Assembly: GCF_020829645.1 (NCBI RefSeq) | Contig: NZ_JAIVFS010000073.1 | Span: 1 to 40,952 of the forward strand | Direction: 5' to 3' | DNA from: Nostoc mirabile CHAB5784 | GTDB lineage: Bacteria > Cyanobacteriota > Cyanobacteriia > Cyanobacteriales > Nostocaceae | Length of the DNA stretch: 40,952 nucleotides | In this document: positions 1 to 7,535 of the stretch, one piece after another | Numbering within the stretch: position 1 is the stretch's first letter | How the letters are laid out: every line of letters begins with the position of its first letter | Notes under the pieces: generated by a model | What the model was told of the DNA's origin: nothing | Database searches by the model: none | The model's input: the letters and a program-made list of their open reading frames with translations, nothing else | Made by a program: the position numbers and the translations under genes

Positions 1-108
1 TTGGTTAACTTGATAGCTGGTTTAACCGCCTACACCTATTTACCCAAAAAACCTGGTATTGACATTTCCCCGAAAGATTTACCTGCTCTACCTCCTGCGA
101 TTTTTTAG
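1..108 (+). CDS. C-terminal end of a probable transposase (partial)
   Basis: An open frame runs in from the left edge and stops with TAG at 106-108, giving 35 residues. The stretch NLIAGLTAYTYLPKKP resembles the end of IS982-type DDE transposases as I remember them; this is recognition from memory on a short fragment. It lies on the same strand as, and just upstream of, a glnA fragment that has lost its 5' part, which fits an insertion sequence whose right end lies between 109 and about 299. A non-transposase C-terminus cannot be excluded. Confidence 0.45.
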   Translation: MVNLIAGLTAYTYLPKKPGIDISPKDLPALPPAIF

Positions 109-177
109 TTCCATCGAACTCACGTTAGGGATTAGGGATTGGGTGCCAAATCGAAAAATTATGGTGGGGGCTGTCTT

Positions 178-218
178 GGAAAGTTCTGAGCTAAGGAAAC
201 CTTAGCTCAGAACTTTCC
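178..218. repeat. Perfect 19-bp inverted repeat between transposase end and glnA fragment
   Basis: Arms 178-196 and 200-218 are perfect complements around AAA (core TTCTGAGCTAAGG / CCTTAGCTCAGAA). Shorter outer arms TGGTGGG and CCCACCA flank it. No T-run follows, so it is not an obvious terminator. A weaker relative of the same core occurs at 23837-23872 before tenA, so this looks like a dispersed palindromic repeat or part of the IS end. Three tandem agtaccc-type heptads follow at about 261-284. Confidence 0.7.
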
Positions 219-299
219 GCTTTTACCCACCACCAAATTTTAAAAAACTTTTTCCCAGTCCCCAGTACCCAGTACCCAGTACCGGAGCGGCTACCTGAA

Positions 300-566
300 C
301 TCAAGAACAAAATCCATCCTGGTGAACCCTTAGATAAGAATATCTATGAACTCTCTCCAGAAGAACTGGCAAAGGTTCCTTCAACTCCAGGTTCTTTAGA
401 ACTGGCGTTGCAAGCACTAGAAAAAGATCACGCCTTCTTGACAGAATCAGGCGTATTCACGGAAGACTTTATCGAAAATTGGATTGATTACAAGCTAGGT
501 AACGAAGTCAAGCAGTTGCAGCTGCGTCCTCATCCCTACGAGTTTTACCTCTATTACGATGCTTAA
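300..566 (+). pseudogene. glnA: 3' fragment of type I glutamine synthetase gene (glnA)
   Basis: The last 88 codons match the C-terminus of cyanobacterial GlnA (type I, about 470 residues), the enzyme that makes glutamine from glutamate, ammonia and ATP. Diagnostic strings are KNKIHPGEPLDKNIYE, VPSTPGSLELAL, DHAFLTESGVFTEDF and LRPHPYEFYLYYDA at the stop. Homology begins abruptly at about 297-300. Upstream is not GS but heptad repeats, a palindrome and a probable transposase end. The catalytic N-terminal four fifths is therefore absent here. The remaining reading frame has no stops and keeps conserved residues, suggesting a recent break, either an IS insertion with the 5' part just outside the window or a rearrangement leaving a second complete copy elsewhere. 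The strong terminator and convergent gifA downstream are the normal glnA surroundings. Confidence 0.85.
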
Positions 567-600
567 TTAAGTACCGTATCTATCTAAATATATAAGTTTT

Positions 601-632
601 GCCACCCTTTACTCTAGGGTGGCTTTTTTTTT
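601..632 (+). terminator. Rho-independent terminator after glnA
   Basis: An 8-bp perfect stem GCCACCCT / AGGGTGGC (601-608, 616-623) with a 7-nt loop is followed by nine T residues. It sits 35 bp after the glnA stop on the plus strand. Confidence 0.9.
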
Positions 633-688
633 CCAGAGTTGTCAGTTGAGACTTTCACTCAAAAAATCAACCTTAAAACTCTTGAAAC

Positions 689-889
689 TTAGCTCATGGA
701 AGCATGGCTAGGCCCATAAATCATCCGAGTGTTGGCATCTACCTTCCCTTGAATCGGGTTCCAGTAGTGGGATGCTTCTTCAGGAAGACCAAGTTCTTGT
801 GCAGCCCGCATCAGCATTGATTGTTGGCGATTCTTGACTTGCTGATGTTCACGCACCATTAATGCACGAGATTTATCTGCGATAGACAT
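689..889 (-). CDS. gifA: Glutamine synthetase inactivating factor IF7 (GifA)
   Basis: This 66-residue basic protein matches the IF7 family of cyanobacteria, small disordered proteins that bind GlnA and switch it off when ammonium is plentiful. The motif KNRQQSMLMRAAQELG is diagnostic. With the start at 889 the arginines fall at positions 8, 21 and 28, the ones I recall as essential for GS binding. An in-frame ATG two codons upstream (893-895) lies only 2 nt from the GAGGA Shine-Dalgarno, whereas 889 lies 8 nt from it, so 889 is preferred. The gene converges on the glnA 3' end, the arrangement known in Anabaena. Its promoter carries an NtcA box in repressor position (see 945-975). IF7 appears intact although the local glnA is broken. 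Confidence 0.9.
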   Translation of the reverse strand: MSIADKSRALMVREHQQVKNRQQSMLMRAAQELGLPEEASHYWNPIQGKVDANTRMIYGPSHASMS

Positions 890-944
890 AACCATAGTCC
901 TCTCTATTTTGTGAATATATAATTTATTTGTTCCTCACAAGACT

Positions 945-975
945 AATATAGCAAAAATTCTGTAACATAAGCTAC
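945..975 (-). promoter_or_regulatory. NtcA box and -10 element of gifA
   Basis: GTAACATAAGCTAC at 962-975 is a perfect GTA-N8-TAC NtcA site. On the minus strand a TATATT -10 hexamer (950-945) starts only 11 nt after the box. NtcA-activated promoters normally have about 22 nt between box and -10, so here the box covers the -35 region. That geometry predicts repression by NtcA under nitrogen limitation, as known for gif genes. Confidence 0.75.
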
Positions 976-1165
976 TTTTTACATAAATTTATATTTGCTT
1001 TTGCTGACAATATTAGGTATTTTTTCCCAAAGCTGGAAAAATCTTCCCTAATCCACCTTTGATGACTAAAATCATCTGGCTTCAGATTTGTCTGACCTGA
1101 AAAAACACACCTTTCCCAAGACAGAACATTTATTCGTTACTTTTATTTACAATTAAAAAGTCTGA

Positions 1166-1186
1166 CACTTAAGTTCAACTTAAGTG
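1166..1186. promoter_or_regulatory. 21-bp perfect palindrome upstream of the ferritin-like gene
   Basis: CACTTAAGTT (1166-1175) and AACTTAAGTG (1177-1186) are exact inverted arms around a single C. There is no T-run, and the short centre makes a hairpin unlikely, so it looks like a binding site for a dimeric regulator. It is 108 bp before the gene starting at 1295, in the leader or promoter. The regulator is unknown. Confidence 0.5.
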
Positions 1187-1294
1187 ATTAATTTTTGAAA
1201 CTTTTACTCTTTTTTCGGTGACTTGGCACAAATACAGCAGTTGCAAAAAATTAAGTTACCATCAAATAAAGATTTACAAAAATTTACATAATCT

Positions 1295-2194
1295 ATGACA
1301 GTTACCTACCCACGAAAATTTCAGAATGTTTTGGGTGCTAGAGAAATATTGAAACGGGTGGTATGCGATCGCGAAATCCATCTAATTACCCTCAACCGCT
1401 ACCGTTACAGTGAACAACGCAGTTGCAAAGACCTGACTGACATAATTGAACAACTAAATGGACAGCCACGGGAACTGGTGCGGGATTTGTCTCATCACAT
1501 CTCGGATGAAGCTCGTCATGCCATGTGGCTAACTGATTTGCTGATTGATCTGGGAAGCGATGTAGGAACTCCCCCTGGAACTTCCTATATCGATGAATTT
1601 GATCGGCTGCTCGACAAAGACACCTATGACCCAAAACGCAACCTAGAGGACGGTATAATAGCTGCCTTAGCAGCAATTAACATTACTGAAAAGCGAGGTT
1701 GTGAATATTTCTCTGCCCACATTCACGCCCTCAAACAAGCGCCGCAAACAGAAGAAAACATCAAAATTCGAGAAACCATTGAAAAAATTCTGCCAGAAGA
1801 AGCAGGGCATGTCCGTTGGGGTAACCGTTGGCTGGCACAAATAGCAGATAAGAGTCCAGAACATCGCCAAAAGGTAGAGCAAGCTAAACTCAAGTATGCT
1901 GCAATTGAACAGGCAGCATTTGAATCTGGGATGGATATCACCTTGGGTGCAGAACTGCGAGGAGTTGCCAACCTGGTGGAAGTGGCAAATACCATGCCGC
2001 TTTGGCAACGTCCCCAGTACCTGATGGAACGCTTACCCCAGACTTTGCTAGCGCCTGAGTTGCAATTTACTAGGATTCAGGCTGCACAAAAGGCTTGGCA
2101 GCGCGATCCACAGATGTTTATTGAGAAGTTTGTGCCGATGTTTCTCAACGGTATCCAGGGAAGAGAAAATAACGGCAAGAAAACAAAAGTGTAA
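1295..2194 (+). CDS. Ferritin-like diiron-fold protein, function unknown
   Basis: A 299-residue helical protein carries two ExxH pairs typical of ferritin-like four-helix diiron sites: E72-x-x-H75 (SDEARH) and E169-x-x-H172 (EEAGH), with further helix glutamates at E40, E132 and E137. This suggests an oxidase, oxygenase or iron-handling role; the substrate cannot be read from sequence. No signal peptide or membrane segment is seen, so it is probably cytosolic. It lies between gifA and patX. No good Shine-Dalgarno precedes the ATG at 1295. A perfect palindrome at 1166-1186 is a candidate operator. Heptanucleotide repeats begin right after the stop. Confidence 0.75.
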   Translation: MTVTYPRKFQNVLGAREILKRVVCDREIHLITLNRYRYSEQRSCKDLTDIIEQLNGQPRELVRDLSHHISDEARHAMWLTDLLIDLGSDVGTPPGTSYIDEFDRLLDKDTYDPKRNLEDGIIAALAAINITEKRGCEYFSAHIHALKQAPQTEENIKIRETIEKILPEEAGHVRWGNRWLAQIADKSPEHRQKVEQAKLKYAAIEQAAFESGMDITLGAELRGVANLVEVANTMPLWQRPQYLMERLPQTLLAPELQFTRIQAAQKAWQRDPQMFIEKFVPMFLNGIQGRENNGKKTKV

Positions 2195-3080
2195 AAGGTA
2201 TTGGGTATTGGGCATTGGGCACTGGGCATTGGGGAAAAACTTACTGCAACTTCCCCTCTACTCCCCTGTTTCCTGATCTCCCTTGTTTCCCTTGTCCTTT
2301 TATTCCTCATGCCCCATTCCCTTTTCTTTAAGTAAACTTTATATAAAAAGGGCAAATGCAAAATTTTGCATCTGCCCTTGGGTGTAGAATAATTAAAATG
2401 ACTAAGATGATCTAGCAGATCCTTCTTAATATTTATTTCATCGGGAGCCATCTGCGAGGAGAACAAACCAGGGTGCAAGAGTAGGTCAGGAATAGTAAGA
2501 TTTTTGCCAAGTGCAATAAATCTATACTACTTGTGCGAATTTATGCCTTAGATAAGCTCAGATGAAATGAAAGGAATTTTATGCTTCGGCAAAGGACGCT
2601 AAACAGGCGTCGGAGCGAAGATCAATTACTTGCTAATGTAGATAACCAGCTACTCAATGTATGAGAAGAAAACCTATTTGGGAATAAAGCGAAGTTGCCT
2701 TAAGACTGTTTCCTCAACAAGCAAAATGTCTGAATTAGATGTGCTTTAGATTAACTGATAGGCTAAGTAACATCTATTTCTAGAGCAGTTGAGGATTGAG
2801 ACGCAGAGCTTACCACCGAATATGAGCAACAGTTGTTTAGCTTTTGAGGAGTTGGTAATGCTGTTGATCAAGGCACTGAATTTGATTTGCGTTTTGATCG
2901 GCAGGATTGACACCAACTATATATACAAAGCTTGCAGTTGAAATACTAAGTGATCGCTGAAGATTTTCGTGTGTCAACTGTACATATATCTGCCAGAAAA
3001 GCTGTGTAAACGATGTTAGCACAACACTGTGTTTTCTGGTACTTTGTTTCCTTTGAAAAAAAGGTATTAACCTACGGTAG
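2195..3080. other. Gene-free stretch with repeats and possible gene relics
   Basis: No convincing intact gene is seen. From 2200 to 2236 there are about five imperfect copies of a heptad (attgggc), a common intergenic repeat of Nostoc. A hairpin lies at 2348-2379 (listed separately). An imperfect inverted repeat with arms CTTCGG / GGAGCGAAG and GACGC / GCGTC lies at about 2584-2620. Between 2790 and 2930 coding-like fragments in different frames may be the remains of a decayed gene. Confidence 0.5.
2348..2379 (-). terminator. Long hairpin, terminator-like on the minus strand
   Basis: AAGGGCA / TGCCCTT outer arms and the inner palindrome ATGCAAAATTTTGCAT form one long hairpin. A-residues at 2345-2349 give a short U-run only for minus-strand transcripts. 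No minus-strand gene ends here; patX, ending at 3081, is the nearest upstream one, so a long patX 3' region or an unrecognised transcript is possible. Confidence 0.4.
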
Positions 3081-3308
3081 TTAAACCACAACATAGGTAT
3101 TTCCGGATTTTTGCGTCACTTCTCTACGCCCACTACCGCGATGACGTGGCGCATCATCTGAAGCTTGTTCAGATGCCGCCGAGAGCCACTGTTCCGAAGC
3201 AGGCGTGGAAGGCAGCCCATAGGATAAGTGATTGACCATTGCTTGGCAGTTAGAAGCTAAGGGGCCGAACATCAGACTCGAGACTAAAAGAGAAATGGCA
3301 GCACGCAT
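3081..3308 (-). CDS. patX: PatX-like secreted peptide with RGSGR pentapeptide (heterocyst pattern inhibitor)
   Basis: This 75-residue protein has a signal-peptide-like N-terminus (residues 1-23, hydrophobic ISLLVSSLMF, cleavage probably after NCQA) and carries HRGSGR at residues 56-61 (3126-3143). RGSGR is the active pentapeptide of PatS and HetN that binds HetR and blocks heterocyst differentiation. A secreted small protein with RG(S/T)GR near the C-terminus is the description of PatX, which in heterocystous cyanobacteria is expected to be cleaved and to signal between cells. The residues after the motif (REVTQ and about ten more) are unlike PatS, which ends at the pentapeptide. Placement near gifA/glnA agrees with my memory of Anabaena synteny. 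A TCCGGA promoter lies upstream (3344-3371). No clear Shine-Dalgarno is visible before the ATG. Confidence 0.85.
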   Translation of the reverse strand: MRAAISLLVSSLMFGPLASNCQAMVNHLSYGLPSTPASEQWLSAASEQASDDAPRHRGSGRREVTQKSGNTYVVV

Positions 3309-3343
3309 AGCAGATGTCTATTTTGGAACTCTCCACTTCACTG

Positions 3344-3371
3344 ATACTTAGCTTTTTGATTAATATCCGGA
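3344..3371 (-). promoter_or_regulatory. DIF-type (TCCGGA) promoter of patX
   Basis: On the minus strand TCCGGA (3371-3366) is followed after 15 nt by TAAGTAT (3350-3344), a -35/-10-like arrangement, with transcription expected near 3337 and a leader of about 30 nt to the patX ATG. TCCGGA at -35 defines the DIF class of promoters induced in developing heterocysts under HetR control, and PatX genes are known to have them. Confidence 0.65.
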
Positions 3372-3415
3372 CAATTCATCAAAAAGTATTCTGTTTTACT
3401 GAAAATAAACTCTTC

Positions 3416-5296
3416 TTATCCTCCGTTTAAATGTTCAACTAGTAACCAATTACCAAAGTGGTTTTGATGACCCCACAATGTAATTAATTGTTCGTTAGGA
3501 TAAGCGCGTAATAGTTCGTCGATATGCGATCGCAAAGTCACAAGCTGCCAATTTTGCCCTTGAGATGCAGCTGGTGCTGTGACAGTGAATCTGTACTCCT
3601 GCTGATCCAAGCGGTAAAAAATGCCTTGGAAACAGTTACTTTCCCGAATTAATCCCTTACCAAAAGTAGAGTCAGGGTACTGATTCCACGATGGGCAAGG
3701 GCAATCACCACTAGCTGGATAGGCTTGTGGGTTATTTAAGTAATACAGTTGCCAGTCCAGCCAATCCGAATGATTGGGTGGAAGATTAAATAAAGGAATA
3801 ATTGCTGCTTTTGAGCGATTATCTTCCAATAAAGCCATTTGCAGCGCCCTAACAGGTAAATCCCTTGGCTGGCAGTTTAACTCAACACACATCGCTGCTG
3901 CCATCCCTGCTGCTTGACCAATGCCCATAACCACAGGTTGTAATCTGGTGGCCCCATTGGCAATGTGGGAGACAGAAATATTCTTTTCACAAACCAAGAA
4001 ACCATCTGTTGTGGCTGGAATTAGGGAACTGTAGGGGATTGTAAAGGGCGTTCCAGTCCAGCGTCCTCCCCAACGGATAGATTTTGGTTGCAATGGGAAT
4101 TGAACACCAGGATAATGATGGTCATTGGCGTAGTTACCAATTGCGATTGCTTCTCCTATCAGAGACGCTTCGCGAACGCAAACGCCAAAGGCGAACGCTT
4201 CTCCTATCGGAGACGCTTTGCAAAATCTCGCATCATTAGCATCATTATATATAGATGCAACTTTACCTCCAGCGATCGGCAAAATATCCTGTTCTCGGAC
4301 AGTAGTTAGCCCCACTAGGCGACGGCTTTCCCGGTAATAGGGATGCAGTGCAAAAGCTGTAGGGGCGTGAGGAAATACTTTTTCTGCTAAACCATAGCGA
4401 CGACCAAGCTGATTTTGGATAAAATGGGCAAAATTTTGGCTGTGCCAGCGAGATTCTTGGATGAATTCACCTCTGGATACATCTGACTCTATCAACCGCT
4501 CTACTCCTTCGCCGTAGTCATTGCCACAGATTGGCCAATTCATCATAAACAGGCCATTAGGCAAACGTCCATAATTCAAAAATGTCTCTGCGCCATAACC
4601 ATCCCAAGCGCCTGTAAACTGGGATGGATTATAGTTAGGCGCAGCCGGAATTTCTGGTGCGGCAGCTACGCCCGTCGTAAACATCGCTTCACCAAAGTCT
4701 TGCATAATCACTACATAAGTGGGCGCTTGCACTGGATATCTCTTGGTGAAAGAGTTAAAAGCTACTGGAGCGCTGGGTTCTCCCCACTCCGATTGCAATT
4801 CCCAGCCCCAGCGATAGGGTATCTCAGCTAAAGCCAATAAATCTCCTAATTCTGTGCCGTCGAGAATAATTTTGGCTGTGACAGCAAAATCAGCAAAGCG
4901 CACACCAGTAATAGAATCACCTTGGCGAAACACTTCTATTGGCACTTGTCCAAAAATCCAGTGCAGATTTGGTAATTCTTGCACCCAATCTGCAAAAATC
5001 TCTGCCCCAATCCGAGGATCGTAGTTAAAAAAGCTTACCCAACTGTTATCTAATCCTCCGGGCTGTCGTTGTCGCAATTCCTGCAAAAACGCACCCCATA
5101 ATCCTGTTTGAAAGGCTTCTAATTCGTTGCCATCGGGTGCGGATACTCCAGCCGAAGTCAGCATTCCCCCCAACCAAGGAAATTCACTCACTAGAATCGT
5201 TTTGGCTCCCCGTCGCGCCGCTTGGATAGCAGCAGCAGTGCCTCCGGTTCCTCCACCGACAACTAAGACATCAGCTGTATATATCAGATGAACCAT
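3416..5296 (-). CDS. FAD-dependent oxidoreductase (FAD_oxidored family)
   Basis: A 626-residue protein starts with a Rossmann dinucleotide-binding motif (VLVVGGGTGGTAAA, glycines at about 14-19), followed by GGMLTS and an internal DGTELGDLLALAE segment, typical of the PF12831 group of FAD oxidoreductases. The substrate is not predictable. The C-terminal 100 residues look like a separate small domain. The start is preceded by AGAGAGG 7 nt upstream. Unusually, residues around 360-385 are encoded by two copies of a palindromic repeat (4149-4221) that keep the frame, producing the related peptides ASPIGEAFAFG and ASLIGEAIAIG. Cytosolic by sequence; no membrane segment. It is followed by patX in the same orientation, more than 100 bp away. 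Confidence 0.8.
   Translation of the reverse strand: MVHLIYTADVLVVGGGTGGTAAAIQAARRGAKTILVSEFPWLGGMLTSAGVSAPDGNELEAFQTGLWGAFLQELRQRQPGGLDNSWVSFFNYDPRIGAEIFADWVQELPNLHWIFGQVPIEVFRQGDSITGVRFADFAVTAKIILDGTELGDLLALAEIPYRWGWELQSEWGEPSAPVAFNSFTKRYPVQAPTYVVIMQDFGEAMFTTGVAAAPEIPAAPNYNPSQFTGAWDGYGAETFLNYGRLPNGLFMMNWPICGNDYGEGVERLIESDVSRGEFIQESRWHSQNFAHFIQNQLGRRYGLAEKVFPHAPTAFALHPYYRESRRLVGLTTVREQDILPIAGGKVASIYNDANDARFCKASPIGEAFAFGVCVREASLIGEAIAIGNYANDHHYPGVQFPLQPKSIRWGGRWTGTPFTIPYSSLIPATTDGFLVCEKNISVSHIANGATRLQPVVMGIGQAAGMAAAMCVELNCQPRDLPVRALQMALLEDNRSKAAIIPLFNLPPNHSDWLDWQLYYLNNPQAYPASGDCPCPSWNQYPDSTFGKGLIRESNCFQGIFYRLDQQEYRFTVTAPAASQGQNWQLVTLRSHIDELLRAYPNEQLITLWGHQNHFGNWLLVEHLNGG
4149..4221. repeat. 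Tandem palindromic repeat embedded in frame in the FAD oxidoreductase gene
   Basis: Two 25-bp copies differing at two positions, each beginning gcttctcctatc, start at 4149 and 4197, exactly 48 bp (16 codons) apart. The same gagacgct-type module occurs outside genes in this window (for example 7580-7612), so this is a dispersed repeat that has entered a coding sequence without shifting the frame. Confidence 0.75.
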
Positions 5297-5331
5297 CTCC
5301 TAACCTCTCTGAGTTTCCGACATATTTTCCT

Positions 5332-5381
5332 AAAAAAAGCGATCGCATTTCAGTTTTTATCTCAAACTGAGTGCGATCGCT
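5332..5381 (-). terminator. HIP1-containing terminator
   Basis: Inverted HIP1 blocks AGCGATCGCA (5338-5347) and TGCGATCGCT (5372-5381), with inner arms CAGTTT / AAACTG, form a hairpin that on the minus strand is followed by seven U residues. It sits about 105 bp beyond the stop of the gene at 5486-6064 and should end that transcript before the FAD oxidoreductase gene. Confidence 0.8.
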
Positions 5382-5485
5382 CTTAGTTTCCTTAAATCAC
5401 AAGGAATTATTCGGATTATTTCTTAATTGATACTTACTCAACTAAAAGTTAAGGGAGTGTTGCATTGTATTAACAGCCTACTTTT

Positions 5486-6064
5486 CTACTTTGTTAGACC
5501 ATCAAATACACCTCTCAAAGCTGCAACAGCATCTTGAGTCCGCGCCCAAACACCTTGATCTGGGTCTTGACCTGTAAGTTCTCTTGTACCCAACACTTCT
5601 AGCACACCTTTCAATTGTTCTTGATGGGCACGATTCTCAAAGTTGACTTGATTGAGTGGCCCAATAGCTTCTTTCACGTCATCACCAACCACTTGGGCAG
5701 CCTTATGGATAATTAAACCAGTCATTACGGCTTGGTGCTTAATCCTTTCGTGAATAGAAGCCTTTTGGTACAGTGTCAGCTCATTCCCATCTATTATACG
5801 GTTTACTTGCTCAACGTACTGCCGTATGGTGTCTCTAGGCTGGGCTGAACCACCACCAAATTTAGAAATAACTTCCTCGATCACTGTGAGATTTTCTTGG
5901 TCATCTTTGAGAAAGTCGTTTAGGCGCTTGCTAATTTCTTGGTCGTTGCTTACCGCAGGTAGTACTTTTTGTTCATTAGCAATTAGCAACTCTTGTATAG
6001 CTTTCAAATCTGCTAGCTCTGTAGCGATCGCGCTACGCTTGGTATCATCTAAAGCTACAACCAT
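5486..6064 (-). CDS. Hemerythrin/ferritin-like helical protein
   Basis: A 192-residue all-helical protein has spaced His and Glu residues along predicted helices (LLIANEQKVLPAV, DQENLTVIEEVI, YQKASIHERIKHQ, NFENRAHQEQLKGVLE). It resembles cyanobacterial proteins usually annotated as hemerythrin HHE-domain or ferritin-like; I cannot assign the metal ligands with certainty. No signal peptide or membrane segment, so probably cytosolic. A HIP1 terminator follows at 5332-5381, so it appears to be a single-gene transcript. Function might be oxygen or iron handling or stress protection, by family analogy only. Confidence 0.65.
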   Translation of the reverse strand: MVVALDDTKRSAIATELADLKAIQELLIANEQKVLPAVSNDQEISKRLNDFLKDDQENLTVIEEVISKFGGGSAQPRDTIRQYVEQVNRIIDGNELTLYQKASIHERIKHQAVMTGLIIHKAAQVVGDDVKEAIGPLNQVNFENRAHQEQLKGVLEVLGTRELTGQDPDQGVWARTQDAVAALRGVFDGLTK

Positions 6065-6159
6065 TTGTTAGACTTTCCTGAAATAATTTAGGACACGATT
6101 AACCTCTCACAATTGTTTGACTCAACGCATCCTTCTTGAGATATATTATCATCTAATAC

Positions 6160-6891
6160 TTAAAGTCGCAAACAGGCATACAGCGAATCTGACACATATA
6201 TAAACTTCCAAAAGTCGAGTAGCTGTTCTCCTACAAGCTGATACTGGGAAAAGTGAAAAAAATGCCCTCCTTCTAAACAATACCAGAGGCGATCGCCCTC
6301 CTTCAAATGCGATCGCCATCCTTGCAGTGCCTCTGGTTGCACAACAATGTCGTTTAAGCTACTACAAACCATCAAAGGTACTGAAACTCTGTTTGCCTTT
6401 ATACTCACTCTCTCAAACAGAGAATGAGGAGAGAGCGAACAATCTAAGTCTTGCTCCAGAAGATGTGTCAGACTCTTAAGAGTGCATTTATCTTGATAAC
6501 CAAACAAGTTGTAAACCATATCAGTTAAAAGTTTTTGGCGACTTAAAAACTGACGGTGAATATAATAATGAGCTTGCCAATCAACCGCCGCATCAACACC
6601 CACGGCTAATAGCGTCAAAGACTTAACTGTTTCAGGATAGCGACGGCTATAGAGTAGCCCTAGTAATCCTCCTGTACTATGACCAATCAGGTGAACAGGC
6701 CGATTGTAAGATTTGAGATAGTCATGAAGCAGAACAACAGCAGCATCTAGTGAACTTACTTCATCTTGACTTTGGCAATATTTCCACTCTTGAATTGTCA
6801 CTTGAGATGATAAATAACAAAGCAGCGGTTGAGCAAAGTATTGCAAACAAGGGCTTGTATTTAACCAAAGAACATCCGGCAGTTTAGACAT
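6160..6891 (-). CDS. Alpha/beta-fold hydrolase
   Basis: A 243-residue protein has the nucleophile elbow GHSTGG (Ser72), a probable acid Asp in CSSLNDIVV near residue 195, and the catalytic His in EGGHFFHF near residue 220: a complete Ser-Asp-His triad of the alpha/beta hydrolase fold. The substrate is unknown; serine esterase, lipase or thioesterase-like chemistry is possible. The start at 6891 is chosen because AGGA lies 8 nt upstream and the residues before it in the longer frame (to 6924) do not look conserved. The neighbour downstream on the same strand is about 95 bp away. Confidence 0.8.
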   Translation of the reverse strand: MSKLPDVLWLNTSPCLQYFAQPLLCYLSSQVTIQEWKYCQSQDEVSSLDAAVVLLHDYLKSYNRPVHLIGHSTGGLLGLLYSRRYPETVKSLTLLAVGVDAAVDWQAHYYIHRQFLSRQKLLTDMVYNLFGYQDKCTLKSLTHLLEQDLDCSLSPHSLFERVSIKANRVSVPLMVCSSLNDIVVQPEALQGWRSHLKEGDRLWYCLEGGHFFHFSQYQLVGEQLLDFWKFIYVSDSLYACLRL

Positions 6892-7265
6892 CCTGATTTT
6901 CCTGTAAATAGAATAAACTCTCAATTCACTAATTAATAATTTTTGTAACTAATAATCACAAGTTGCTATATCTGAATTCCAGCTGATTTTTCCAGCCAGG
7001 CTTATCAGTGTGTCAAACCTCCTGTAAAAACTTATTGATAAAAATATTCAATATATTTGAGAAAAGCTTACAATATTAGAGAAATTATTGCAAATAATTA
7101 TTGTTAGTGTTTCAGACCGTTTCTCTATGAAGTTATAGCAGGGGACTCTTAACAGGCTTAAAAGTCTCTTGGTATCCGGGTTTTATGTTCAGTTTATGTC
7201 CTAAACTACCAGGCGACAGCTATACACAAAATTTCCTTGTCTATCGGCATCTCCCTTTTGGTAAG

Positions 7266-7469
7266 GCTACGGTGTACACACAAGTCGAATTACCCCCCTT
7301 AATCCCACGCCAGATGCTTCAACCGCCCAAAGCACTGGCTCCCCGATGTATTGGGGGAAACAGGAAATCTAGTTCCCTCCCCAATACATCTCTTAGGGTT
7401 AGGGTGGGGTAAAACTGACACTCAAACCCAGATTCGTAAGCTATTTAAGACTTGTGTGTACACCGTAGC
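7266..7469. mobile_element. MITE-like element with perfect 21-bp terminal inverted repeats
   Basis: The arms 7266-7286 (gctacggtgtacacacaagt plus c) and 7449-7469 are perfect inverted complements 162 bp apart, and imperfect pairing continues outward for about 15 bp. The interior is G/C-run rich (ccccaatacatc, ttagggtggggt) with no coding capacity. A diverged copy of one arm lies at 17441-17462. It lies in the 1.2-kb gap between 6891 and 8102, in which no gene is seen. Confidence 0.75.
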
Positions 7470-7535
7470 TTGGCAAGGGGGAGGGCGTAGTCGGGGGGTA
7501 AATATATGCAGCTTTACAAAGAAACGGTATTAGAT

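Noticed and set aside
2077..2478. 133-residue minus-strand open frame
   Set aside because: It lies opposite the 3' end of the ferritin-like gene and is filled by low-complexity heptad repeat.
7185..7533. Short plus-strand open frames of 60-75 residues
   Set aside because: They are contained in the MITE at 7266-7469 and have no ribosome-binding site or conserved sequence.
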